This document shows, piece by piece, positions 34,731 to 46,449 of a stretch of DNA of 64,000 nucleotides. Positions within the stretch are counted from its first letter, which is position 1. Every line of letters begins with the position of its first letter. A model generated the notes under the pieces. It was not told the DNA's origin and did no database searches. It saw only the letters and a program-made list of their open reading frames with translations. The position numbers were made by a program, and so were the translations under genes. Origin of the DNA: Isoetes taiwanensis. Lineage: Eukaryota; Streptophyta; Lycopodiopsida; Isoetales; Isoetaceae. The DNA lies in contig JAJEKV010000065.1 in the NCBI GenBank assembly GCA_021234155.1, positions 3,492,279 through 3,556,278 on the forward strand, in the 5' to 3' direction.

Positions 34731-36480
34731 TTGAACTTTGTTTTAATATGCTATTATCTCCTCCAATCCTTTTGCATGAGAGAACTATCTCCTTCAGCCC
34801 CTTAGCTTGTCGGCCTTTTTATCAATTTGTATTTTTACTCAAAATATACCAAAGCATATAGAGGAAAAGAACACATAGTTAAACTAAAGCATACATGGTC
34901 GCAGCCAATTTGTTAAATGTAGCAAATTAATAAGTTCATTGTTGTGCCGTCAGCCATACATCTTTTTAAGGCGTAAAAATCACCAAGCCAAACTATGCTA
35001 AATTATTTATCAAGCATGGATTGTAGCCATGCCATTTTTACCATTGAAAATATAGGGCACTTAAAAACAATAAACTCTAGTGCAATCCTTCCTAACACCG
35101 TGTACATGTCATCATATATTTCATATGTGCTCATGACATGGTCATACAATATATGTATTTATATCATATATTTTTTTGGGAGCGTCACATTAGTCCTACC
35201 GTCCAAAGCATGTGTTGAGGCCTTTGGGCACCTCTCATTTTGATTACGGTCATTTTTGCAAGTGCTCCAAAGTTTTGAAATATGAAATATAGGGACCGGA
35301 ATATCTACCAAAATAATTTAATGTCCTAAAAATCATGCTTTGACGATACAACCAACAAGCTGCCATGATTATTTTTTCGTTTGGATCTATGTTTTTATTT
35401 TATTCTTTTTTAGATAACAATCCATTCAATTGTTTTAGGGGTATGATTTATGGTTTTAGGTATGATCATTTAATCTAATCAAATCCCTCTGGAATCCCAT
35501 GTTATTATGTTATACATTACAATAGTTTTGGCTTGTAACTAAGAAGAAGAGCACGTTCATTGGAGACCAATGGTCTACTATGGGATAAGCACACCACACC
35601 CGTTCACCGACATCGCATTGTTCTCATAAGTACTCCAACCCAAGACCATAAGGAGGGGATTCCCACTCAACCTCCAAGGGCAATCTAAAGCTACAAGTCT
35701 ACTACATACTTCAATTCTAGTTTATATCTTAATTCATTATCCAATCTATGCATAACAGATTGCGAACAATCCTTAAAGGGCTAATAGCAACTTGTTGGTA
35801 TCTCTAAGAGCTTGTTCATAAATTATGAGATCGCATTCTCCTTTATCACCAACACATTTTGAATTTGAGGCGATAAAGCACCTTTCTCCATCTATGTCAC
35901 CACTTCTAACAACGATATCCCAACAGAAACAATGATCTTTTAGCTGCTAGTAATGGTATCTGAACCTCATATTCTTCACCACCGCTTCACATGCAAGTGG
36001 AACCTATGTATTAGCGTAAATAGCATCCTTGTAATGTATTCCGTTAAGGAGTTGAGGGTGCATAATGCGTACCTAACAGAGCATCACACCAAAAGGGTTA
36101 CATATGGAATCTCCAATTCTTATGCTGGATCAAATACGATTGCAAAGTTCAAAGAATACTTCTATTCACATCAGCGGCTCTTTGTGTGTGCATGGCAGTG
36201 TGCTGATAAAGCATAATATACAATATTCTAAAGCATAATAATATACAATATACTACTTATTGAAAGAATTTGCAAGTTCTTGCTATCTGATCCACTGAGG
36301 ATCTGTTTTCTTATTTTCTTTAGTTTATATATCATGCCAAACTGATGACCAAGCTGACTTCAAAGTCCACTAGGAAGACTTATGAAAGGAGTTTTTTTGC
36401 ATATTCTTTGTAGGAAAGATTTTAAAGTAAACAAATGCATTCATCACAACCATTGAAATGAAGCAGTTATGGAAACAAAC
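34731..36480. other. No gene recognised
   Basis: AT-rich intergenic sequence, with a run of ATAT-containing stretches near 35150. No frame resembles a protein. It includes the distal 5' flank of the thaumatin-like gene. Confidence 0.5.
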
Positions 36481-36520
36481 GGCGTGGCAAACGGCCCATG
36501 TGGCCGGGGTTACATGTCGT

Positions 36521-36549
36521 CGCCGTTTAGGCGGCGTCTTTCTATATAG
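36521..36549 (+). promoter_or_regulatory. Core promoter of the thaumatin-like gene
   Basis: CTATATAGA (36542-36550) is a TATA box 65-70 nt before the ATG at 36614, leaving a short 5' UTR. Directly upstream, CGCCGTTTAGGCGGCG (36521-36536) is an inverted repeat whose CGCCGCC-like core resembles the ethylene/pathogen-response GCC box (AGCCGCC in its usual form). The GCC-box role is inference. Confidence 0.55.
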
Positions 36550-36613
36550 AAACAAAGCTTGGGAAGCTCTGCTCACTGTCGGTCCTCTGCTTCGGCCATT
36601 CCGGCGGAAGATA

Positions 36614-38209
36614 ATGGCCTTAAGGCTCGCCTTTTCTGCCGCATTTTTCCTCTTGTTTCTTCACCAAGGTAAGTACGCGCTCCTTGCAGATTCCTCTGTT
36701 TCGTTCCATTGCAAACCATGCCTTGATTTTCTTGTTTTCGCTTCTTTTTCTCGTTTTCTCCCGTATCTTGTTTACCTTTTGCATATTGTAATTCTGTAAC
36801 ACATATATTGCTCGTTTTTTCTGCTGATTTTTCGTTTCTTTTGAGATCTTGTTAGCTTAGAAAGGACTAGACGATTTGTTTAGCTTTGGATTTGAAGCAA
36901 TGTATGATTCTACGGTTGATTTAGCTGCATAATGTGATACTCTGCGGTCTGGAATATCGGATTCCCATCGTTAAAAGAGGTTCTATGCTGTTTTTTGTTA
37001 CCAGAACACTGAGAACCGGTACACTGAGGACACGATTTGCTGACACAATCCGTTTGTAATTTCTTTTTTTACTCTTTCTTTCATATCAGATGGTTGACCA
37101 TTCTTCCCGCCTCTGGTTAAAAAAATTCAATCAATTACGCTTTTCAAGAAGGAATAAAGTGTCTCGGTCTGATAATAAAATATTGCTGACATTTCTTTAC
37201 TTTTAACATGTGAAGTGGTCTTTAGGAGAGATATTTGGTTACAGGCTTACAGCCTTTTTATTTTTGCCATAGCCCTGTCTTTTAAATTATAGGAAAAGAA
37301 TGGCATCTTTGGGTCTCCCATGACAGTCCCATCACAGTCATTGCATGCATACGCCAATGTATTTTGTCTTGTATGTTCTTTTTTTGTCCAATATGAAAGA
37401 TTGTATTATTATTTTTAGTTTATATATATTTATCCATTCTCATCTTTAATTATTATGTTATTTTCAAATTCTAATCAAGTTTTGATCTTGCAGCACTTAC
37501 TCCAGCTTGGGCAGGAACATTCAAACTTGTGAATTCATGCCCATCAACTGTTTGGATAGGAGCACAATCAAATGCGGGGCACGACGCGCTTATTGTGAGC
37601 AATGTTGAACTAGGAAGTGGAAGGTCAATTTCAGTAAACACGCCTAGAGATTGGGGTGGTCGATTTTGGGTACACTGGTTGCAAATTTGGCACCAATGGA
37701 AAGGGTGCCTGCATCGGGAGAGATTGTGGTGGTAACCTTCAATGTAATGGTGTTGGTGGGGGAGCCTCCAAGCAACATTAGCAGAGTTCACCTTACATGG
37801 GGCAGATGGAAATGACTATTATGATGTGAGTTTAGTTGATGGTTATAATTTGCCACTTTCAAGTAGTTCCATTTGGTGGCAAATCTACATCTTCTAGTAG
37901 GCAATGCGGATCCAGGTGTGTCTTTTGGGACTTGAACACTCACTTTGTCCTTCACAATTGCAAGTTCAAAGCTCGGATGGAAAGGTGGTGGCATGCAAGA
38001 GTGCTTGTGCTGCATTTGGAGCATCACAATATTGTTGCACTGGCTCTTATGGTAGTCCGAATACATGTGCACCCACTAGCTTTAGTAGAACTTTCAAGGC
38101 ATCTTGTCCTCGAGCTTATAGCTATGCATATGATGATGCAAGCTCGATTTTCACATGTGCTAATGGTGCTTATACCATCACGTTTTGTCCCCATGGTTCA
38201 ATGCGTTAG
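36614..38209 (+). pseudogene. Thaumatin-like protein (PR-5 family), frameshifted
   Basis: Exon 1 (36614-36668) encodes a signal peptide start, MALRLAFSAAFFLLFLHQ. It ends at CAAG|GTAAG; an 825-bp intron (36669-37493) ends in TTGCAG. Exon 2 starts ALTPAWAGTFKLVNSCPSTV, the mature N-terminus of thaumatin-like proteins, which are secreted, disulfide-rich defence proteins. Family blocks follow: the thaumatin signature region (GACIGRDCGGNLQC), EFTLHGADGNDYYDVSLVDG, SACAAFGASQYCCTG and AYSYAYDDASSIFTC, ending ITFCPHGSMR at 38209. Most conserved Cys are present and the total would be about 240 residues, normal for the family. Three to four single-base shifts (near 37670, 37772, 37870 and 37925) break the frame. 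It is either a young pseudogene or an assembly artefact in a working gene. Confidence 0.85.
36669..37493 (+). other. Intron of the thaumatin-like gene
   Basis: Donor GTAAG after the signal-peptide exon and acceptor TTGATCTTGCAG. Phase 1: the last G of exon 1 plus CA of exon 2 makes the Ala codon at the signal cleavage region. An intron close after the signal peptide is common in plant genes of this family. Confidence 0.8.
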
Positions 38210-38613
38210 ATGCGTTAGATGGCAACAATGGAGGTAAAATAACATCATGTATGTAATATATTATATCCAATGTGATAGTATGAGCTCTCATCTCGAGAGA
38301 CTCCTCCCAAATTTCTTGAGAATCTCCTCTGGATCTTGTATCTGTTATACATGTTTTATCTAGCCTTATATATGTGCTTAAGTATGGTAAACTTTACATA
38401 TATTCTATATAAACGTTTATTTATCTCTTCTCCCAAGCAATAATGTGGCCGAAATCAGAAAGCGTACATTTATTACATAAGATTGTCAAAGATATTTTGG
38501 TGTATTCGTATGAAAATACGTAGTTTGCTGACGCTGGCATAGTGGATTCTTTCTTTCTTTCTATTTTTGTTGTTCTTTCTGTATTTTTTTTTCCTATCTT
38601 TGTTGTTACGTTT

Positions 38614-38870
38614 TGAGTAGGAATGCGGCGACAGCTGCTGTGGAGGCGCCAGGCCTTTGCCTGAAGCTATAGCTATATCTTTCTTTTCGTTAGTTTCTTT
38701 CTATTTTTTGTTTGTTCGGGCAAGATTAGGAAGGCGGCGGCGTACTCCAATGTGGAGGCCTTTGCCGGAAGCCATAGCTATATCTTTCTTTATGTAGTTT
38801 CTTTCTTTTTTTGTTGTTCCGTGGTTAAAGCATTAGGAAGAAGCTGGCGAAAACCTCAATTAGGGCCCAA
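38614..38870 (+). repeat. ~108-bp degenerate tandem repeat downstream of the thaumatin-like gene
   Basis: Two full units and one partial one start with TAGGAA(T/G)GCGGCG-like sequence at about 38617, 38728 and 38835. Units contain GTGGAGGC...CCTTTGCC, GAAGC(T/C)ATAGCTATATC and TTTCTTTC runs ending TTGTTGTTC. The period is about 106-111 bp and divergence is moderate. Confidence 0.75.
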
Positions 38871-38879
38871 CCTTGTTAA

Positions 38880-39652
38880 ATCCATGATTTGTGATTAAGG
38901 TACGGGTCGTTGCACTAGCTTTTCTTCTTTATTGTGCGTGTACTTGTTTGTTGGGGTTTCATTTGGGGCAAGCACATAATCTTAACTAGTTTGACAGATC
39001 CGATATGAGCTCTTCCCTTGAGGTCTTCTTTGGACTTTTTGAACAGGCCTTGAGGTTTTGGCACGGTTTTCCCATGGTTTTGCTCAGAAACTTCCCTAGC
39101 TTGTTTTGAAGCCTTGCTTCTGGGTCTCCATGGAGCTCTCTGCTTGTTTGCTGCCTTTACATCACTATTTGTCTCCATGGAGCTCTTAGGGAAACGCCCA
39201 ATTGAGCAAGTGTTCTTCAACACGGTGTTGTTGAGCATGTTGTTGAGCATGCATGAGCGCTTGAACTTCTACCGGGGTTGACTCCCCGTGCTCATATTTT
39301 TATTTGGTCAATGTGCTAATTTTGAGATATTATATTTATTCAATAGTTTAGTTGAATCTTAGGGGTAAGTCAAAGATGGGGGTTTTGACCCCATCTTGAC
39401 TTGCGTTTGAGGGCTCCAAATTTGCCCCATGGCATATGCTGTGGCATATGCCAGCATCCAATGGCCCCAAATAATTTTTAGACACCCAAAACGATAATGC
39501 TACATTGGCGTCTTTATAGTAGACATATTTTATTAAGGCACGTGACAAGCGTTGATTCCTTAGCTGACTATTTTTAACAAATTCCACACATTTGAGTTTT
39601 CTTAATGGAATGTTTTAGTTTGTTTTGCAACTTAGCTACTACTTGTTCATGA
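38880..39652. other. No gene recognised
   Basis: A 111-codon minus-strand frame (39250-38915) is Lys/Arg/Ser-rich, without a known motif. A short inverted repeat, GGCATATGCTGTGGCATATGCC, lies near 39432. Nothing else supports a gene. Confidence 0.45.
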
Positions 39653-39666
39653 CATTAGATAGTATT
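39653..39666 (+). repeat. Target-site duplication, left copy, of the LINE
   Basis: CATTAGATAGTATT here recurs exactly at 42862-42875, directly after the LINE poly-A tail. A 14-bp duplication is a normal size for LINE insertion. Confidence 0.85.
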
Positions 39667-39773
39667 CTTTTAAAAGCTCAACAAAGCTAGTTTCAACCAT
39701 CTGGCTGGATAGCATCTTAATTTTGCCTCTGCCCGTGAGTGCAACTCAATTTAAATAAATAGGTGATTATTCT

Positions 39774-40145
39774 TTGGGAGGACCCCTAGACTCAATGGGC
39801 ACCAAAGGGATCAAAGTCAACCCTCCTAACCAAGCCATCACTCTTCTTGGGCTCCCTTTGGCTGTAAACATGCCTAATAAAGAGGTTTGGAGGCCTATAG
39901 TAAACAGAATCAGAAAGAAGCTTCTATCACTTTCTCCCAATCTATCCTTTGCTGGCCGAGCTTTAACAGCTAATGTGGTGCTTGCAAGTACCCATGTCTA
40001 CTTCTCCTCTGTTCTTATTGCTAACAAAGAGACATATAATGATATTGAAAGATGTCTCAGAGATTATGTCTGGAAAGATATGCATTTTGTAAATTGGGAT
40101 GGATATTTATATTGTATTTCAAGGGTTTATGGGATTTGTTTTTAA
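39774..40145 (+). pseudogene. LINE RT C-terminal fragment
   Basis: This 123-codon frame has LLGLPLAVNM, WRPIVNRIRKKLLSLSPNLS, FAGRALTANVVLASTHVYF and IERCLRDYVW. These match the LINE region after the polymerase core ('LG.PLG', 'LS.AGR..L...VL', 'F.W'). It is the longest intact piece of this LINE. The enzymatic residues lie in the part lost by truncation. Confidence 0.8.
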
Positions 40146-41019
40146 CATTCAATATGAACCATTGATTTCGAGCATCTCCCCAGTATCATACCAAATCAAT
40201 GGCTCACATCTTTTTTCAAAAAAAATGCTTCGCCACTTCCTAAGGTCGATTCTCTTCATGGAGACATTTAATTTCACCATTGATTAAATTCGCCCAAATA
40301 AAAACCCAATGGTAGCCGCCCCAATGAACTGCCGCTCAACTGTTCAAGAGTTTCTAATCAACTATGGCAGCTCTGATTCCTGAACAACATGCTGCCGGAT
40401 TACTATTGCATGGTCGGAAGATGCGGGAAAGGACGGAAGATGGCCTGGCATGCAGCATCAGATCTGCCAAATGAAAACCAATATCATGTTCATCTGCCAA
40501 AAGAAACGAACAATCATGTTCATCTGCCAAGCAAATAAAACCAGACTAAACAAGGCTTGAATCCCAAGCCCCTGCAGCTCAATCGACAGCGAACCCAAAA
40601 CCAAATGGCAGACATTCAGGAGTTTTCCATACGACTGCACCATATAACCAGAGATAAACGAATCCAAAGCAAACATGGCAGGCACCATTCCGGAACACTT
40701 GTTTGGCGTATGAACTCCCCTTCCCGATTCCAACGGCATGCAACAGCACAGTGTCTTCAAATGCAGCCCCTTCACGTGACGACTTCGAATTTCCACATTC
40801 AGACATTGCATGCGCACTAAAAACTTGAAGCACTTTCCTTCCATGACAACTAAATGCAATCAAGCTGCTCAAATTGCCCAAAATATATGCTTTCTAATAC
40901 TATACACCACTGAAATCATATCCCGTGCCATCAACGAAAGCACCTCCCCAAATACCAAACTTAAATCGTGGAAGTTTATACCCATAGCAAAAAAGAGGGA
41001 GGTCTTGTTTTTGAAGTGC

Positions 41020-42235
41020 TACAAAAATATAGTCAAGCCCTAGGTGCCAAATATGTGTGGAAAGCAATAAATGGATGGAAGTCCCCTGCCATGGAATTCA
41101 TAAGGTACTGGCTACAAATTAGTAGACTTTCTGGTATGAAAAAAATATGCTCATCACCTCCCCGATTCTGCTTATTACCAATTCAAGAGTGCCCCTAATA
41201 CCTCCCCTCTTATGAGAAAAAGTTTTTGAGGCCCGAATCTGGGTGGTGAAGGCTTTGAGCATAAAGATACTATTCTATTCTATTCTATTCTCTTTTCTGG
41301 TCTCCTGTTTTTGCTAAAGAAAAAGATGTCTATTGGGCCCTTAAACACCCCCAAATCTGGAAAAAATGGAAACAGGCAGGTGTTACCCAGCTACAACATC
41401 TCTGGGAGGGGAACAAATGGCACACTTGGGATTATATTAAGAAGCTTATAGGAGGTAAAAGGGTGACAAGGTCATCTATCTTGCTATCATGAATATTTTG
41501 GTTCTCTAATGAGTGCCAAAGCTCTTAAATCCTGATTGGCACCTAAAGAACTCTGACCAGTACAAAGTTGCCTTGGGGTACAAAGTTCTGGCCCCTTCCA
41601 AATCTTTGACTCACTCTGATAAATGGCTTGTTCCCAATAAACACTTCATGAGCATCCTGATAAACAATTGGAAGTCAAAGTGCAAACGTTTATTTGGAGG
41701 TGCCCGTGCATCACGACTCCCAACTAATCATAGTATGTCCGAGAAGATGTAAGATCTTCAGATCAATCCTAAATGTAAACTCGTGGCCATAGCTCGAACT
41801 ATCAATCATATCTTCGACGCCCCAAAATTAGAGACTTTTGCGGATGGTTGGATAACTATTTTAAGGAAAAAAGGCCATAATTTAGGCAATCAAGCTAATC
41901 TGATGGACCTTCTAAAAGGATCCAATAGATTTCTCAACACTGTTAAATAGATTGCCCTCTGGATTATTTGGAAACACAGGAACAAGGTCAATTATTCAAA
42001 TCATAAGGTGGATATTGCCTGGATGAAGGTACCTTTTCAGATAGAGATCTCTAGAATTGCAATGGCTCACAAGAATGGCAAACAAGATAAATCGATAATG
42101 CTTGGTCCGTCTATAGGAAAATTTGTAGGCTTTAATAACATCTTTGTGTGTGATGGTATGATTATTACTGATGATCATTTTGTGATATTCAGAGCTGCTG
42201 ATTGCTCTCACCACGAGGATGAATTGTAAGCCCAC
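41020..42235 (+). pseudogene. LINE C-terminal (zf-RVT-like) region
   Basis: Frames at 40968-41198 (VLQKYSQALGAKYVWKAING), about 41320-41480 (YWALKHPQIWKKWKQAGVTQ) and 42008-42229 (RIAMAHKNGKQDKSIMLGPS) follow the RT end. The text has the Trp-rich, K/R-rich style of the LINE C-terminal region, though the Cys/His cluster of zf-RVT itself is not clear. It is split by several stops. Confidence 0.5.
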
Positions 42236-42861
42236 TTTTCCTGATCTATCTAATTATCGGCGCGTCGCTTCTGAGAGATATTCAACAATGAACAATTGTG
42301 GCCCATTCCTCCCTCCATTGACCAGGACTTGGAGAAGCTCAAGCCTTTTCTCGCTTAATGGCTATCGTGCCCATATCCTTGATGTGTTTCTTTTCGTTAT
42401 GAAAGGCTTCATCGATAACCAATTCCTTCATTTGAGACATTTTCTACCATCATAAAGCCTTGCGTGATGCTCATGGAGAAGCTCTCATCCTTTTCTCGCA
42501 TTACCCCACCCCTCTTTGGTTCTTTTGCCTTTCCTCCAGAGAGGAATAAAATTACCGGCAATTGAATCGGTGGCTACATATTTGATGATCATAGACGAAG
42601 ACGACACCGATCGGATCGCTTTTCGGATTTCCTCCTTCAAGATCTTTAGTTTCGATCGGGTTTCCTCTTCCTCGCTCATTGCATATGGTGGACCCTGTCC
42701 CAATTTTGTGTGTTGTGATTCTTCTGGTTACCCCAAGCTCCTTTGTGTATACAAACAGTTGGAATTTTTTGGAAATCTCTGAACCTAATGGGTTCTCTTT
42801 GGGTTTTTATGTAACTCTTTATGATTAATAGAAATCTTCCTTTTCTCCAAAAAAAAAAAAC

Positions 42862-42875
42862 CATTAGATAGTATT
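42862..42875 (+). repeat. Target-site duplication, right copy, of the LINE
   Basis: CATTAGATAGTATT, identical to 39653-39666, follows one extra C after the A tail. A T-rich run follows it. Confidence 0.85.
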
Positions 42876-43640
42876 TTTTTTTTTTTGTTGACGGATTAAA
42901 TTATATTTTAGAAAGAATAAAACTCACATATGTAAGTTTGAGAGTTATCAACACCGACATAACATAAGCGCTTTGTAAAGATAACCACTCGGCCATTCAA
43001 CTAAGCTACTATAACTGAGATAAAACAAGTCTTGTTGGCTCGGATCGCCCAATCTTCCTCTCTAGATAATGCAAGATATTATTATAGTTTGGCCTTCAAG
43101 GATGGTAGTAGATTGACTCGGTCACTATAATGTGAGTAAAACAAATTTTCGCCATTTCTACCAAATAAGCCATCCTTTACATAGGTGCATACCTATCTTA
43201 TTCTTTGGCTGCAACTTCTTTTTAGAGATAGATGCTCCCCGACTCCCCTTTAACTTGTTCCATACAGGAGGAGGATCATTTAATCAATGAAGCAATGCTC
43301 AAATGTGCCCACATAAAGTACAACGAGGTAAGACATTCTGCTTAAGCTTACATGCCAATACATTGGCTCTGACCGCTCTATGAAGAACTTGCTATAACAA
43401 TGTGGGAACCTTTATTGTCAAATGACTCTTCCAAATCCACTTCCAAATGGGTCCAATTGCACCTCATCCAGCTCAACTGCCCATTTCTATGAAAGGTGTA
43501 TAACCTTTTTAAAAGTTGATATCCCTTTGGGCGCGCTTAGGAATCTAAGATGAGGTAGTAGTTGCTTATCTATTTATAAGACTTTGGATTTGTGAAGGAG
43601 GATAGAGAAGCCATCATTATATTAAATTGCAATTGAAAAT
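42876..43640. other. No gene recognised
   Basis: This AT-rich sequence should contain the 5' LTR, leader or gag of the following chromovirus, but none of these is recognisable. Confidence 0.4.
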
Positions 43641-43779
43641 TTGAAGGATAAAAGCATAGATGAAGCAGTTAATAGTAATAAAATATTAGAAAATATATTG
43701 AGTTTTAAAGTCAAGATACCACTTTTAGAAGTTTTATGGATCTTGACAATCTTCACCAAACAAAAGTATTTATATGTCA

Positions 43780-44071
43780 TTGTAATATTGCTTGTAATAT
43801 TGTCTTTTAGCCACTCACAATTTTATTTCACCAAGGCTTGTGAAGCTGTTTGGGTTCAGTACTAGCCAACAAGCCCTTAAGAATGGTGAAAATGGCTGAT
43901 GGTAAGCGAAAAGCTACTAGTGAGTATGTGCATGCATTAAAATTAAAAGTGCAAGAAACGCCTACAATTGCAAATTTTCATGTGCTTCAGTTAGGCTCAT
44001 ATGATATGATTATAGGCACGGAATGGCTTAGTGAAGTACATGCTATAGTAGATTGTCATAAAGAGTTGTGA
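43780..44071 (+). pseudogene. Gypsy aspartic protease remnant
   Basis: SHNFISPRLVKLFGF (about 43810-43855) fits the sequence after the catalytic D-S-G/D-T-A of retroviral-type proteases; the DSG itself is not intact. The frame 43850-44071 continues MADGKRKATSEYVHALKLKV and LGSYDMIIGTEWLSEVHAIV, the usual flap and 'D.ILG..WL' blocks. The protease would cut the polyprotein. Confidence 0.7.
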
Positions 44072-44190
44072 GAGTAAAATCTAAGGAACATCAAGAACTA
44101 TATACACTGGAAGGATTGAATAAGCAGTATTTTACTCCTAAGCCCATTAGTCGCAAATAAATCAAGAGGTCAATTAGGAAGCATGAAAGG

Positions 44191-44829
44191 TTGGCATTAC
44201 TTGTACTCAAAGGGTCAAGAGAAATTAATCAAGTATATATGAATAATGTGCAGGACATCCTCGAAGAGTTCAAGAAAGTATTTCCAGAAGAGTTGACGGA
44301 GTTACCTCCTCGAAGATATGTTGATCATGCGATTGAATTGGTTCTAGGAGCTTCTCCTCCATCAAAAGCTCCATATAGATTTGCTTTGTCAGAGTTAGTG
44401 GAATTAAAAAAACAGTTAAAAGAACTTTTAGATCAAGGATACGTACATCCTAGTATTTCACCTTTTGGTGCTCCAGTATTATTTGTTAAGAAGAAAGATA
44501 GTTCTATGCGTATGTGTGTTGATATCACAATTAAGAATAAATATCCATTGCCTAGAATAGATGACTTGTTTGATCAACTTCAAGGAGCTTCATTATTTTC
44601 AAAGATAAATCTTAGATCTGGGTATCATCAGATAAGAATCAAAGAGAGTGACATACCCAAAATAGCTTTTTCTACAAGATATGGGCAGTTTGAATTTGTG
44701 GTTATGCCTTTTGGTTTAATAAATGCACCAGCAACTTTTCAGTGTCTAGTGAATGATCTTTTCCATGAATATCTTGATAAGTTTGTCCTCGTGTTCTTTG
44801 ATGATATACTTATTTATAAAGAATTTTGA
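44191..44829 (+). pseudogene. Gypsy reverse transcriptase (N-terminal two thirds)
   Basis: The 212-codon frame covers [60 protein letters not shown] and [18 protein letters not shown], all standard Gypsy RT blocks. The catalytic motif is FFDD (44794-44805), where most elements have Y-x-D-D. One residue of the 'VDYR.LN' block is also changed (VDITIKN). The frame is lost just after LIYK, where the reading continues one base over in the next frame. Confidence 0.85.
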
Positions 44830-45603
44830 AGAGCATAGAGAACATCTGAGAATTGTTTTGGGTATTTTAAAAAGAGAAAAATTGTATGCTAAGAAAGTCA
44901 AATGTTCATTTTGTAGCACCGAAATGGATTATTTAGGTCATATTGTTTCAGCAGAGGTAATTAAACCTGACCCTAAAAAGGTTGAGGCGGTGAAAGAATG
45001 GCCAGTTCCTAAAAACCCAAAACAGGTGCGTTCATTCTTAGGACTTGCAAGGTTCTATAGAAAATTTATCAAAAGTTTTTCTACAATAGCAAGTCCTTTG
45101 ACAACACTTACAAAATCAAATACAGCTTTTCAGTGGGATGAGAAATGTGAGAAAGCTTTCAGAAATTTAAAAGAGAAGTTGATAAACGCTCCTGTTTTAA
45201 AAGTGGCAGACCCGAGTAAGAAGTATCAGGTTATGGCAGATGCTAGTGGGGAAGGGATAGGAGCTGTATTGATACAAGACAAGCATGTGTGCATATATTT
45301 CTCATAAGCTGAACGATGCCGAACGAGATTATCCCACTCATGAAACTATTGGCAATTGTACATGCACTTAGAACTGGGAGACATTATCTAATAGGGAATC
45401 ATTTTGAGGTGCATACTGACCATGCTAGTCTTGCATACTTTATGAAACAACCTAATTTGAATTTGAGACAACATAGGTGGATGGAATTTCTTCAAGAGTA
45501 TGACTTTCAGATTAATTATAAAACGGGCAGTACAAATGTCGTTGCAGACGCTTTGTCTAGACTTCCAGCTTGTTATGCAATAACGATGATTACAACAGAT
45601 TGA
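44822..45603 (+). pseudogene. Gypsy RT end and RNase H
   Basis: [40 protein letters not shown] and VRSFLGLARFYRKFIKSFST are the RT-connection blocks. RNase H follows: YQVMADASGEGIGAVLIQ with its first Asp, then HYLIGNHFEVHTDHASLAYF and NVVADALSRLPA. A frameshift lies near 45300 and a TGA stop at 45601-45603, in frame with the following integrase part. Confidence 0.85.
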
Positions 45604-46430
45604 TTGGATGAGGTGAAAAATACTATTGCCATAGACACTTATTTTGGACCGAAATTGAAGGAAGTACAAAAAGAGAATTTGGAGATAAAGGATAATTATA
45701 GTTTTGAACAGGGAATATTGAGATACAAATCAAGAGTTTGTATTCCTGCAATAGATCACATTAAAAAGAAAATACTAAATGAATGTCATGATGCAGTAAT
45801 ATCAGGTCATCCAGGGTTTCATAAGATATATCACAAGGTAAAGAGAAGTTTCTTTTGGCCAGGATTAAAAGATTATGTTCGTAAGTATATCCAAAATTGT
45901 GTGATGTGTTCACGTGTTAAGGCCGAACAAATTAGGGCACTTGGCCTTTTGCAGCCGTTACCTACTCCAGAAAGATAATGGGAATATATTAGCATGGATT
46001 TCATAGTAGGATTGCCAAGAACACAAACAGGAAAGGACGCAATTCTTGTGGTGATTGACAGGTTAACTAAACATGCTCATTTCTTTCTAGTTAGAAAAAC
46101 AATAACAGCGAAGGAAACTGCTAACATCTTTATTTATGACATCTTTCGTTTATATGGCATTCCTAGAAGTATTGTTTCCGATAGAGATCCAAGGTTTACT
46201 GGTAACTTTTGGACTTCGTTTTTCAAGGGAGTTGGAACTCAATTGCAGATGAGCATAGCCTATGACCCAGAAACCGATGGGAAAACAGAAAGAGTAAACA
46301 GGGTCCTTGAGGACATGTTGCGGATGTATTGTCAAGACAATCCAAAGAAATGGGAAGGTTTGTTACCTTTAGCAGAGTTTGCTTACAATAATTCTAAAAT
46401 AGGGAATCTATTGAATGACACCTTTTGAAG
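45604..46430 (+). pseudogene. Gypsy integrase
   Basis: The zinc-binding HHCC part is intact (ISGHPGFHKIYHKVKRSFFW ... NCVMC). The core carries all three catalytic acids: Asp in SMDFIVGLP (about 45997), Asp in VSDRDPRFTG and Glu in KTERVNRVLEDM. An in-frame TAA at 45976-45978 (PER*WEYISMDF) interrupts it, and a frameshift follows NSKIGN near 46400. Confidence 0.85.
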
Positions 46431-46449
46431 CACTTTACTTGACGTGGAT

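Larger units (their letters stand above)
39667..42861 (+). mobile_element. 5'-truncated LINE with poly-A tail and 14-bp TSD
   Basis: The insert is about 3.2 kb between two copies of CATTAGATAGTATT and ends in 12 A residues (42849-42860). It starts within the reverse transcriptase, past the catalytic motif (ITLLGLPLAVNMPNKEVW), and continues through the zf-RVT-type C-terminal region (YVWKAINGWKSP; WALKHPQIWKKWKQAGVT) to a long 3' part. 5' truncation is usual when reverse transcription stops early. The clear TSD means the insertion is younger than the other LINE pieces here, although its frames are also broken. A (TATTC)n run lies at about 41267-41290. Confidence 0.85.
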
